Below are positions 7,109 through 15,069 of a stretch of 64,000 nt of DNA, one piece after another. This DNA comes from an uncultured Myxococcales bacterium (GTDB lineage: Bacteria > Myxococcota > Myxococcia > Myxococcales > Myxococcaceae). Numbering within the stretch: position 1 is the stretch's first letter; the number at the start of each line of letters is the position of its first letter. The position numbers were made by a program, and so were the translations under genes. Under the pieces are notes generated by a model, which was not told the origin of the DNA, did not search any database, and saw nothing but the letters and a program-made list of their open reading frames with translations. The DNA lies in NCBI GenBank assembly GCA_937980205.1, contig CALJKW010000025.1, forward strand, positions 1 to 64,000. The letters are read 5' to 3'.

Positions 7109-8004
7109 GCGACGCGAAGGACGAGAACAGCGGGCGGGGCGCGCTCATCTTCGGCGTCGTCGCCACCGTCGGCGTCGTGGGCCTCATGTTCGCGTGGATG
7201 CACTTCCGCGGCCCGGACGGCGCCCACGACGCGTGGCTCGCCGGAGACTCCGTGCTCGTCGAGGAGTTCCGCGAGGGCGAAGAGGGCTCGTACCCGCGCT
7301 TCGTGCTGCACGAGCCGAAGACGGGCAAGCGCCTCACCGAGCGCGGCCCGGGCGACCTCGAGGCGATGTTCGTGGTCAACGGCCGCCTGTGGCTGCACGG
7401 CACGCGCGACTTTGGGCTCGAGGCGTGGAGCGTGAAGGACCTCTCGACGCAGGTGAGCGTGAAGGACCTGGGCGGCGTGAAGCTGTCGGACTCGAGCGTC
7501 TGCACCGACGGCCGCTTCGCGCGCATGTCGCTGGTCGACGGGCACTACGTGGTCGTGGACCTCTACGAGGGCAAGACGGTGCCCGAGCGCGAGGTGCGCT
7601 GCAGCTCGTCGTCGCGGCCCTCGCCGCTGACGAGCTCGAGCGGAGACCTGCGCGCCGAGCGCGACGGCAACAGCCAGCGGCAGCGCCTCACCTTCGCGAA
7701 GGCGCCGCTGGGCGGAGACGCCACGTTCCTCGAGCCGCAGCTCGCGGTCGGCGAGGACGGGCTGCCCCTCTCGGTCGAGGGCGACTTCTTCCTCGTGCAC
7801 CGCCATCAGCTCGGAGAAGACCGCCGGCTGCAGGTGACGCGCATCGGCGCGAAGGCGACGAAGTGGACGGTGGCCTTGGGCAAGTCGACGCAGATTCAGC
7901 GCGTGCTGCTCGCCGCGCCTTCGACGCTCGTCGTGGTGGGCCGGGACGGCATCACCACGGTGGATGCGGCGACCGGCAAGGTCTTGTGGCGGACCGGCAG
8001 CTGA
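7105..8004 (+). CDS. membrane-anchored propeller-like protein coupled to dnaA
   Basis: About 299 aa from a TTG start that overlaps the dnaA stop (TTGA), which suggests coupled translation. After a short polar N-terminus (SDAKDENSGRG) there is one membrane segment, IFGVVATVGVVGLMFAWM (about 12-30), then a soluble domain presumably outside the cytoplasm. The soluble part shows repeated beta-blade-like segments, ending in GITTVDAATGKVLWRTGS, a PQQ-propeller-type motif. No catalytic residues are evident and I do not recognise a specific family. The start codon is inferred from the overlap; a later start would lose the anchor. Confidence 0.75.
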   Translation: MSDAKDENSGRGALIFGVVATVGVVGLMFAWMHFRGPDGAHDAWLAGDSVLVEEFREGEEGSYPRFVLHEPKTGKRLTERGPGDLEAMFVVNGRLWLHGTRDFGLEAWSVKDLSTQVSVKDLGGVKLSDSSVCTDGRFARMSLVDGHYVVVDLYEGKTVPEREVRCSSSSRPSPLTSSSGDLRAERDGNSQRQRLTFAKAPLGGDATFLEPQLAVGEDGLPLSVEGDFFLVHRHQLGEDRRLQVTRIGAKATKWTVALGKSTQIQRVLLAAPSTLVVVGRDGITTVDAATGKVLWRTGS

Positions 8005-8024
8005 CGGGCTATTTCGCGCGGACC

Positions 8025-8522
8025 ATGATCAAGGTCGGCGACAAGATTCCCGAGGCGACGTTGTACGAGTCCACCGGTTTCGGCGAGGCGTGCCCGCTGA
8101 ACCCCAACCCCGTCAATACGGTCGAGGCGACCAAGGGCAAGCGCGTGGTCATCTTCGCGCTGCCCGGCGCGTACACGCCGACGTGCTCGGCGAAGCACGT
8201 GCCCGGCTACCTCGCGAGCTTCGACAAGCTCAAAGAGAAGAAGGTCGACGAGATCTGGTGCCTCTCGGTGAACGACGGCTACGTGATGGCCGCGTGGGGC
8301 AAAGAGCAGAAGGCGCTCGGCAAGATTCGCTTCCTCGGTGACGGCAGCGCCGAGCTCACCAAGAAGCTCGGCCTCGAGACCGACATCAGCAAGCACGGCA
8401 TGGGCGTTCGCTCGCAGCGCTACTCGATGCTCGTCGAGGACGGCGTGGTGAAGAAGCTCAATGTCGAGCAGCCGAGCAAGTTCGAGGTCTCGAACGCCGA
8501 GACGATGCTGTCTCAGCTTTGA
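8025..8522 (+). CDS. peroxiredoxin, Prx5 type (redoxin)
   Basis: A 165-aa thiol peroxidase that reduces hydrogen and organic peroxides. The peroxidatic motif is PGAYTPTCSAKHVPGY with Cys54, the hallmark of the Prx5/PrxV subfamily. A second Cys (Cys79 in DEIWCLSVND) might resolve the sulfenate. The C-terminal half contains the usual RSQRYSMLVEDGVVKKLNVE strand pair. No signal peptide, so cytoplasmic. The ATG at 8025 follows the previous stop by 20 bp. Confidence 0.95.
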   Translation: MIKVGDKIPEATLYESTGFGEACPLNPNPVNTVEATKGKRVVIFALPGAYTPTCSAKHVPGYLASFDKLKEKKVDEIWCLSVNDGYVMAAWGKEQKALGKIRFLGDGSAELTKKLGLETDISKHGMGVRSQRYSMLVEDGVVKKLNVEQPSKFEVSNAETMLSQL

Positions 8523-9052
8523 GCCTCGCCACGCTCCCCGCCATCACGAGCGCGCTGGCCGTCGTCGTCGCGCTCGTGTTCGGCACGCTCACCATTCGCC
8601 AGTGGCAGCGCACGCGCTACCTCTCCGCCGCCGCAGAGATGGTGCGCCTGGTGCTCACGCCCGAGTTCACCCGCGCCATCGCGCGCATCATGGAGCTGCC
8701 GGTGCCGGTGAAGCCGCTGCCCGCCAAGCCCGGCGCCGCGCCCTCGAGCGCGCTCGACGCAGCGGCGACTCCCGAGCTCCTCCACGCGATTCACGTGGTC
8801 AGCCACGGCTTCGAGAGCCTCGGCGTGCTCGTCTTCCACCGCCTGCTGCCGCTGCACCTCGTCGACCACCTCGTCGGAGGCTACGTGCGCGGCGCCTGGA
8901 AGCGCCTCATGCCCTACGTCGAGACCCGCCGCGGCACGCTCGGGCCGATGTTCGCCGAGTGGTTTCAGTGGCTCGCCGAGCGGCTCGAGGCCGACCCGGC
9001 GCCCGGAAAATCCCAAGGGGCGTACTTGGCTCACCGGGAGTGGAAACGGTAG
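8519..9052 (+). CDS. hypothetical protein with one N-terminal membrane helix
   Basis: A 177-aa protein of no family I can name with certainty. Residues about 4-24 (LPAITSALAVVVALVFGTLTI) form a membrane helix followed by basic IRQWQRTR, suggesting a cytoplasmic bulk. The rest is mostly helical, with HVVSHGFESLGVLVFHRLLPLHLVDHLVGG in the middle, resembling the general layout of DUF4760-like proteins, which I cannot confirm. The TTG start overlaps the peroxiredoxin stop (TTGA), and the next gene begins 12 bp after its stop, so the chain from dnaA to the kinase may be one transcript. Confidence 0.8.
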   Translation: MSLATLPAITSALAVVVALVFGTLTIRQWQRTRYLSAAAEMVRLVLTPEFTRAIARIMELPVPVKPLPAKPGAAPSSALDAAATPELLHAIHVVSHGFESLGVLVFHRLLPLHLVDHLVGGYVRGAWKRLMPYVETRRGTLGPMFAEWFQWLAERLEADPAPGKSQGAYLAHREWKR

Positions 9053-9064
9053 ACAGCTCCCCCG

Positions 9065-10615
9065 ATGGGGGAGACCGCGGACCAGACCTTGGGGGAGCTG
9101 CTCAAGCTCGAGCACGAGGCGCTCTCGCAGAGCGCCCGGGACGTCCCGCTCGCCGAGGTCCTCGACGGGCTGCTGCGCGGCCTCGAGCGCCTGATGCCCG
9201 GAGCGCTCGCCTCGGTGCTCGTCGTCGACGACGAGAAGAACGCGCTGGTGACGGGAGCGGCGCCGAGCCTCTCGCGCGACTACCTCACCGCCATCGAGCC
9301 GGTCGCCATCGCCGAGGGCATGGGCTCGTGCGGCACCGCGGCGGCGCGCAAGTCGATGGTCGCGGTCGACGACATCATGACGAGCCCGCTGTGGAAGGGC
9401 TACGAGGACCTCGCGGCGCGGCACTCGCTGCGCGCGTGCTGGTCGACGCCGTTCTACGACACGCGGGGCAAGATGCTGGGCACCTTCGCGGTGTACTACC
9501 GCGAGCCGCGCGCGCCGCGACCGAGGGACCTCGAGCTGATCAGCGCCTCCGAGCGCAGCGTCGGGCTCATCGTCGAGCGCCGAAGGCTGTGGGACGACGC
9601 GCAGAACGCGGTCGCGCGCTTCGAGGCCATCTTCCGCGGCACGGCCGAGGCGGTCATCGTCCTCGACGAAGAGGGCCGCTTCGCCGACGCGAACGACGCG
9701 GCCTCGGCGCTCACCGGCTGGTCGCTCGAAGAGCTGCGCTCATTCCGCGTGGGCTCCATCTCGCCAGAGCACGCCGAGCGGTTCGCGACCGGCTGGCACG
9801 CGCGAAACACCCCCGGCGGGTGGAGCGGCGAGGCGCTCTTGCAGCGCAAAGACGGCACGCACATTCCGGTCGAGACGCGCATCACGCGCGTCAAGGTGCC
9901 GAGCGGAGACCTGTTCGTCTCGTCGATGCGCGACGTCTCGGACCGTCACCGCCTCGAGCAGCTGCGGCAGGACTTCATCGGCACCATCGCGCACGAGCTT
10001 CGAAACCCGCTGGGCGCCATCAACCTCGCCGCCGGCGTGATGAAGAAGCGGGTGGGCCCTGAGCATGTGAAGGTGCTCGACCGCATCATCCGCCAGACGA
10101 AGCAGCTCGACCGGCTCGTCGGCGACATGCTCGAGGCGCACCAGCTCGAGCGGGGGCGCCTGCAGCTGCAGCCGGAGGACCAGGACCTCGTCACGCTCAC
10201 CCGAAGCTGCCTCGAAGAGCTCGACGGCACCGACCGCAGCGTGCAGCTCGAGGCGCCGCAGAAGCTCCCGGTGCGCTGCGACGGCGACCGCATCTGCCAG
10301 GTCATCCGCAACCTGCTGTCGAACGCGTTCAAGTACGCGCACGGCCACGAGGTGACGCTGCGCATCGAGCAGGTCGACGGCGAGGTGCAGATCTCGATCA
10401 TCGACCGCGGGCCCGGCATCTCTCCCGAAGCGCTGCCGCACGTCTTCGACCGCTTCTACCGCGCGCCCGGCAGCGCCTCGACCGCCCGCGGCTTCGGAGT
10501 CGGCCTCGCGGTCTGCAAGCAGCTCGTCGAAGCACACGGCGGAAGAATCTGGGTGAGCTCGAAGCTCGGCGAAGGCACGACGTTCTCGTTCAAGCTGCCG
10601 ATCGCCACCGGCTGA
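9065..10615 (+). CDS. GAF-PAS sensor histidine kinase, soluble
   Basis: A 516-aa kinase lacking membrane segments, hence cytoplasmic. A GAF domain (about 25-170) has the GMGSCGTAA and ACWSTPFYDTRGKMLGTF signatures. A PAS domain follows (about 183-300; AVIVLDEEGRFADANDAASALTGWS shown in part). The HisKA H-box GTIAHELRNPLGAIN carries His310. The ATPase domain has the N-box QVIRNLLSNAFKYA, G1 DRGPGI, an F-box VFDRFYRA and G2 GFGVGLAV, all intact. No response regulator is adjacent. The gene is last in the dnaA-directed series and converges on a Ser/Thr kinase with a 3-bp gap. Confidence 0.93.
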   Translation: MGETADQTLGELLKLEHEALSQSARDVPLAEVLDGLLRGLERLMPGALASVLVVDDEKNALVTGAAPSLSRDYLTAIEPVAIAEGMGSCGTAAARKSMVAVDDIMTSPLWKGYEDLAARHSLRACWSTPFYDTRGKMLGTFAVYYREPRAPRPRDLELISASERSVGLIVERRRLWDDAQNAVARFEAIFRGTAEAVIVLDEEGRFADANDAASALTGWSLEELRSFRVGSISPEHAERFATGWHARNTPGGWSGEALLQRKDGTHIPVETRITRVKVPSGDLFVSSMRDVSDRHRLEQLRQDFIGTIAHELRNPLGAINLAAGVMKKRVGPEHVKVLDRIIRQTKQLDRLVGDMLEAHQLERGRLQLQPEDQDLVTLTRSCLEELDGTDRSVQLEAPQKLPVRCDGDRICQVIRNLLSNAFKYAHGHEVTLRIEQVDGEVQISIIDRGPGISPEALPHVFDRFYRAPGSASTARGFGVGLAVCKQLVEAHGGRIWVSSKLGEGTTFSFKLPIATG

Positions 10616-10618
10616 GCG

Positions 10619-12388
10619 CTACCGCGTCGGCAGCTCGTCGAGCTTCACCTTGATGGGCGTGTTCTTCCCGTCGGCGATGCGCACCGAGAGCACGTGCCGC
10701 TCGTTGTCCGGGCCGACCAGCGTGAGCAGGTGCGTGCCCAGCGGCAGCTCGGCGTTGAACAGCGGCGTGGTGCCCAGCTCGGTCTTGCCGCGGAACACCT
10801 TCGCGTTGGGGAAGGTGACGAGGGTGATTTGCCCGGTGCGCCCCGAGGGCCGCGCGGCCTTCTTGTCGTCGGGCTTCGGCGGCTGACCCTGCGCCCCCGT
10901 CGGGGGCGGCTGCCCGGCGGCGGCCGCGACCGGCGCCGGGGCAGGAGCCTCACTGCCCGGCTCGGGGAACTGCTGAATCGGCACCGGCGCGTTGAAGTTC
11001 GTCAGGTCCGGCTCGGGCTCGGGCGGCGCGTCGCTGAACGCCACCTTGTAGAGCGCGAAGCCGAGCAGCAGCAGGCCGGCGAGCAGCCCGCCGAGCACGA
11101 GCGACATCATCGGAGACCTCGGCGGGTCCGCGTTCGTCGGCGGCCCCGACACCGGCGGCAGCGCAGAGACGGGAGTCGCCGGCCCGCTCGCGCCCAAGCC
11201 CTCGGCCTGGGCGCGCAGCATCGCGAGCTTGAGGTCGGTCTCCTCCTCGGTGGGCGCCGCGTCCTTCTGCTTCTTGAACTTCGCCTTCTTCGCCTCGTCC
11301 TTCGACATCGGCTTCGCGTTGGAGAGCGCGCCGCCGTCTCCGCGAATGGCCTTCACCGCCTTGGCGACCACGGCGTTGCCCTTCTCGGGGGCGTCGTTCA
11401 CCGAGCCGAGCAGCGCGGCGGTGGCCTTCATCTGATCTTCGAAGTGCTCGCGCATGAACGCGGCGCGCTGCTCTTGATCGAACAGCAGGTTCGCGCACTG
11501 CGTCTGCAGCGCCTTCGCGAAGTCTTTCGCGCTCGCCCAGCGGTCGGCCTTCTCGCGCGCCAGCGCGCGCAGCACGATGTCGGAGAGCGGCTCGGGGATG
11601 ACCGGCACCAGCGACGACGGCCGCGGAATCGGCGCCGTCAGGATCATCTTCATCTCTTCGATCTCGTTGTCCGCGGCGAAGAGGCGGCGGCCGGTGATCA
11701 TCTCGAACACGACGACGCCGAGGCCGAAGACGTCGCTGCGCCCGTCGAGCGGGTCTCCGCGCACCTGCTCGGGGCTCATGTACCCGGTGGTGCCCTTCAC
11801 CGTGCCGACGTGGGTGCGGCCGAGCGAGCCGCGCGCCTTGGCGATGCCGAAGTCGAGCAGCTTCACCACGCCCTCGTACGTCACCATGATGTTCTTCTGG
11901 GCGACGTCACGGTGGATGACGGGCAGCGGGTTGCCGTCGGGCGCCTTGAAGCCGTGCGCGTAGTGCAGCGCGAGCGCGATGTCGTGCGCGACGCTGACCG
12001 AGAAGCCGATCGGCAGCACCGCGCGCTTCTTCGCGCAGACGGCGGTGACCTGGTTGAGGTTCTGGCCCGAGATGAACTCCATCGCGAGGAACAGGTCCTG
12101 ATCATCGGTGCCGAGCTCGAAGACGGCGGCGATGTTCGGGTGGCTGAACGCGGCGGTCACGCGCGCCTCGTCCAGGAACATCTTCACGAACTGATCGTTG
12201 GACTTCGCATCGGGAAGGATGCGCTTGATCACGACGTACTTCCGAAAACCGCCCGGGCCGGCCGTGTACCCGAGGAACAGCTCGGCCATGCCGCCGGACG
12301 TCAGCTGCGAGAGCACCTCGTACCGGCCGATCTTCATCCCCCGGTACGGGTCGTCGCTGATCGCGGCTTCTCCCGTTGCATGTCTCAT
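10619..12388 (-). CDS. Ser/Thr protein kinase with membrane helix and PEGA tail
   Basis: A 589-aa Hanks-type kinase. The kinase domain (about 20-290) has the Gly loop SGGMAELFLG, Lys55 in VVIKR, catalytic HRD (159-161) and Asn166, DFG (179-181) and the activation-segment GTTGYMSPEQ. A charged linker, one membrane helix (MMSLVLGGLLAGLLLLGFAL) and a Pro-rich stretch follow. The C-terminal PEGA domain (GQITLVTFPNAKVFRG onward) would lie outside the cytoplasm. I chose the ATG at 12388 (MRHATGEA), because sequence further upstream in frame is Arg/Ser-rich and looks non-coding. Its neighbour is a divergent lipoprotein gene. Paralogous to the kinase at 30055-32436. Confidence 0.93.
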   Translation of the reverse strand: MRHATGEAAISDDPYRGMKIGRYEVLSQLTSGGMAELFLGYTAGPGGFRKYVVIKRILPDAKSNDQFVKMFLDEARVTAAFSHPNIAAVFELGTDDQDLFLAMEFISGQNLNQVTAVCAKKRAVLPIGFSVSVAHDIALALHYAHGFKAPDGNPLPVIHRDVAQKNIMVTYEGVVKLLDFGIAKARGSLGRTHVGTVKGTTGYMSPEQVRGDPLDGRSDVFGLGVVVFEMITGRRLFAADNEIEEMKMILTAPIPRPSSLVPVIPEPLSDIVLRALAREKADRWASAKDFAKALQTQCANLLFDQEQRAAFMREHFEDQMKATAALLGSVNDAPEKGNAVVAKAVKAIRGDGGALSNAKPMSKDEAKKAKFKKQKDAAPTEEETDLKLAMLRAQAEGLGASGPATPVSALPPVSGPPTNADPPRSPMMSLVLGGLLAGLLLLGFALYKVAFSDAPPEPEPDLTNFNAPVPIQQFPEPGSEAPAPAPVAAAAGQPPPTGAQGQPPKPDDKKAARPSGRTGQITLVTFPNAKVFRGKTELGTTPLFNAELPLGTHLLTLVGPDNERHVLSVRIADGKNTPIKVKLDELPTR

Positions 12389-12785
12389 TTCTGGCGGCGG
12401 CAGGTTAGCAGCGCCGCCCTGTTGGCAGGCTGTGGAAAGCCCTGTGCGTCCAGGCGACCGACTGTGCGAACGACACACACGCACAGCGACGCTGTGTGAC
12501 CTTGTTGAAAACGCCTCACCTACTCCACAGCCCCGTTACCGCCAGGTGCTGAAGTTCGCTTCGGTTTCGACGTTCTCCACAACTTCACAGGCCCTGCTTC
12601 TACCGCTTCTGAAGATCAGATCTCTTCAATCACTCGTAGAAGTGGAAGGCGATTGCGCTGGTCCCGTTACGGAACCGTCGCAACGACACTGACGAGTGCC
12701 CGCTCGCACGCAATTGGCAGGTTCTTTCCGACCTACACGGGCGGGTGCCACGATGAGGCAGTCGGTGCGCAGGGAGGGTTGGGTG
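12389..12785. other. gene-free region with a second group of DnaA-box-like sites
   Basis: This stretch separates divergent genes and is visibly less GC-rich than its surroundings. It carries TGTGGAAAG (12431-12439, identical to the oriC box at 5500), TACTCCACA (12531-12539) and TTCTCCACA (12573-12581, the complement of the oriC box at 5534). It must also hold the promoters for the flanking kinase and lipoprotein genes. No small gene or RNA is recognisable. Confidence 0.6.
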
Positions 12786-14969
12786 GTGGTGAGCAGCTCG
12801 AAGCTCACTCTGGCGGTCGTCCTCTTGCTCGCGGCAGCGTGCAAAGGGCCCGAGCTCAAGAGCTCGATGGGAGACGTTCAGCTCGAGCCGAGGGTCGTCG
12901 ACTTCGGCTCGGCGATCATCGGCGATTCGCTCGAAGCGCAGCTCACCGTGCGCAACAGTGGCCGCGCTTCGATTCCGCTCGAATGGAAGGCCGTCGACGC
13001 TCCGTTCGAGGTCGTGCTCGTCCCGCTCGAGGCGCAGAGCGGCAGCAACCAGGTGCTCATCCGCGCGCGGCCGACGAGCACCGAGACCCAGCGCGCGTTC
13101 CTCACCTTCACCACGATGGACGGCGTCGAGCAGAAGAGCGAGCTCGTCGTTCGCGGCCGGGCCGCGCCGCAGTGCCCGCAGACCGACAGCTGCATGGCCT
13201 CGACGTTCAACCCCGTCACCGGTCTGTGCGAGACGAGCCCGCTGCCCGACGGCTCGACCTGCGACGCCCAGAGCGTCTGCGTGATGGGCGGCACGTGCCA
13301 GGCGGGTCGCTGCGTCGGCACTCCGGTGTCGTGCGACGACGGCAACGCGTGCACCGTCGACGTGTGCAACGCGGTGAACGGCTGCGAGCACCTGCCGGCG
13401 CCTCCGTGCCCCGGTGACGGCGCGTGCATGAAGGGCGTCTGCAACCCGGCGAGCGGCTGCGGCTTCGAGCCGATGGACGACGGAGAGGCCTGCGGCCCGG
13501 TCCAGACGTGCGACCAGGCGCAGGTCTGCATGCAGGGGCAGTGCGTGATGCGCGACCCACCGGACGGCTACGTGTGCGCCCAGGCGTCCCCGTGCCAGGG
13601 CGAGGGCCGCTGCGTGGCGTCGACGTGCCTGCGGCCGCCGCCGGTGCCGCTCGAGTCGAGCTGGGACTTCGACTCGATGCTCAGCCCCGATGGCGGCGCG
13701 CCGCCGATGCAGTACCACGACTTCGTGCTCGAGCCGCAGGGGCAGATCTCGCTGATGGGCTTCTTCCAGGCGCCGCCGCGCCTGCGCGCGAACACCACCA
13801 ACGCGGTCGACGGAGTCGAAGGCCCGTCGCGCCGCTGCATGCTCTGGAACAACCGGCTCATCTGCGCCGACTACCCGGCCGCGGTGAACGGGAAGATCTC
13901 CGCGCTCAACCTGGCCACCGGTGAGACGGTGTGGACGTTCGACGTTCGCGTCGCGCGGCCCGATCTCGCCGCGCTGACGCAGACCATCTTCATGGCGCGC
14001 ATGGGCGTGCAGGGCAGCGATCGCCTCGCGGCGCTGTTCGAGGCGTACCCGCGCAGCAACAACCCCAACGCGACCAGCAACTGCCGGCAGTACTTCCTCG
14101 TGGTGCTCAACGCGTCGGGCGGCCTCGTCTCGGCGCAGAAGCTCGAGGACCCGGTGCTCGACCAGTGCAATCACCCGCACCCGTACGGCTTCGCCGCGGA
14201 CTCCGTCGGCAACCTCTTCATCTCGTTCTCCGGCACCGTCGGCCAGCCGGCGCCGCTCGTGCCGGGCCGCAACACCACCGTGATGAGCTTCACGCGCGAC
14301 GGCGTCTTCCGCTGGAAGTTCAACGATCCGCAGCTCGTCGGCGGAGAGCTCGCCGTCGCCACCGGCCTGCTCTATCCGGAGAACAGCTCCATCGCGATCA
14401 TGGCGGCCACCGGCGCCACCGCGTATTCGCTCGCCGAGCCGTTCGGCCGCCTCGTCGTCACGAAGGAGCGCGGCATTCCGGCGCCGAGCGTCGGGCAGAC
14501 CTGGCTCAAGGGCTACGAGGCCGGCACGCCCTCGCAGCGCTGGACGCACAGCCTGGGCGTCGGTGAGTCGTTCTGGTCCGATCAGATTCGCCTCGCCCAG
14601 TGGACCGTGCGCAATGGCCAGCGCACCGTCGCGCTCACCTTCACCCAGGCGCTCGGCAACGCCTACCTCAAGGCCATCGACACCCGCGACGGCAGCGAGG
14701 CGTTCTCGTGCCCGCTCGAGCTGCACGGGCGCAGCGCTCCCCAGCTCGTCGAGATCAGCGAGGGCTCGATGTCGCTGATGGAGGGCTCCGACGCCTGCGG
14801 CAAGTGCGACCCGCCGTTCGCCAGCTCGTACGCCGCGTTTCACACGTTCCCGCTGCCGTTGATTTCGCCGGCGAACGAGCCGTGGCTCGGGACGTTCGGT
14901 GGCCCCGGGCACGACCACCGCGAGGAGGTGCTCATTCAGAGCACCGTGCCTCCGCCGGGGAAGCAGTAG
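12786..14969 (+). CDS. Cys-rich, propeller-containing lipoprotein
   Basis: About 727 aa. The chosen GTG lies 8 bases after a strong AGGGAGG Shine-Dalgarno (12771-12777) and gives a short signal peptide, SSSKLTLAVVLLLAAAC, with a lipobox; an ATG at 12753 is also in frame. After the lipid Cys comes a choice-of-anchor-D-like beta domain (VQLEPRVVDFGSAIIGDSLE). A disulfide-type block of repeated Cys motifs follows (DGNACTVDVCNAVNGCEH and relatives). The C-terminal ~450 residues look like a PQQ-type propeller (KISALNLATGETVWTFD). Such chimeras are common in myxobacterial surface proteins. Function is unknown. Confidence 0.88.
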   Translation: MVSSSKLTLAVVLLLAAACKGPELKSSMGDVQLEPRVVDFGSAIIGDSLEAQLTVRNSGRASIPLEWKAVDAPFEVVLVPLEAQSGSNQVLIRARPTSTETQRAFLTFTTMDGVEQKSELVVRGRAAPQCPQTDSCMASTFNPVTGLCETSPLPDGSTCDAQSVCVMGGTCQAGRCVGTPVSCDDGNACTVDVCNAVNGCEHLPAPPCPGDGACMKGVCNPASGCGFEPMDDGEACGPVQTCDQAQVCMQGQCVMRDPPDGYVCAQASPCQGEGRCVASTCLRPPPVPLESSWDFDSMLSPDGGAPPMQYHDFVLEPQGQISLMGFFQAPPRLRANTTNAVDGVEGPSRRCMLWNNRLICADYPAAVNGKISALNLATGETVWTFDVRVARPDLAALTQTIFMARMGVQGSDRLAALFEAYPRSNNPNATSNCRQYFLVVLNASGGLVSAQKLEDPVLDQCNHPHPYGFAADSVGNLFISFSGTVGQPAPLVPGRNTTVMSFTRDGVFRWKFNDPQLVGGELAVATGLLYPENSSIAIMAATGATAYSLAEPFGRLVVTKERGIPAPSVGQTWLKGYEAGTPSQRWTHSLGVGESFWSDQIRLAQWTVRNGQRTVALTFTQALGNAYLKAIDTRDGSEAFSCPLELHGRSAPQLVEISEGSMSLMEGSDACGKCDPPFASSYAAFHTFPLPLISPANEPWLGTFGGPGHDHREEVLIQSTVPPPGKQ

Positions 14970-14997
14970 TCGGGAAAAGCCGGGTACGTGCAGCGTT

Positions 14998-15040
14998 GAC
15001 GTGAAACGGCTCGACGTGAACGGCTCGACGTGAACGGCTC
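14998..15040. repeat. three direct copies of a 14-bp motif, GACGTGAACGGCTC
   Basis: Copies start at 14998 (with one extra A), 15013 and 15027 in the 100-bp gap between convergent genes. A fourth partial copy, GACGGG, follows. Likely slippage-generated; no function is evident. Confidence 0.85.
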
Positions 15041-15069
15041 GACGGGCCCGGGTTCGTTCACTGGAACGT

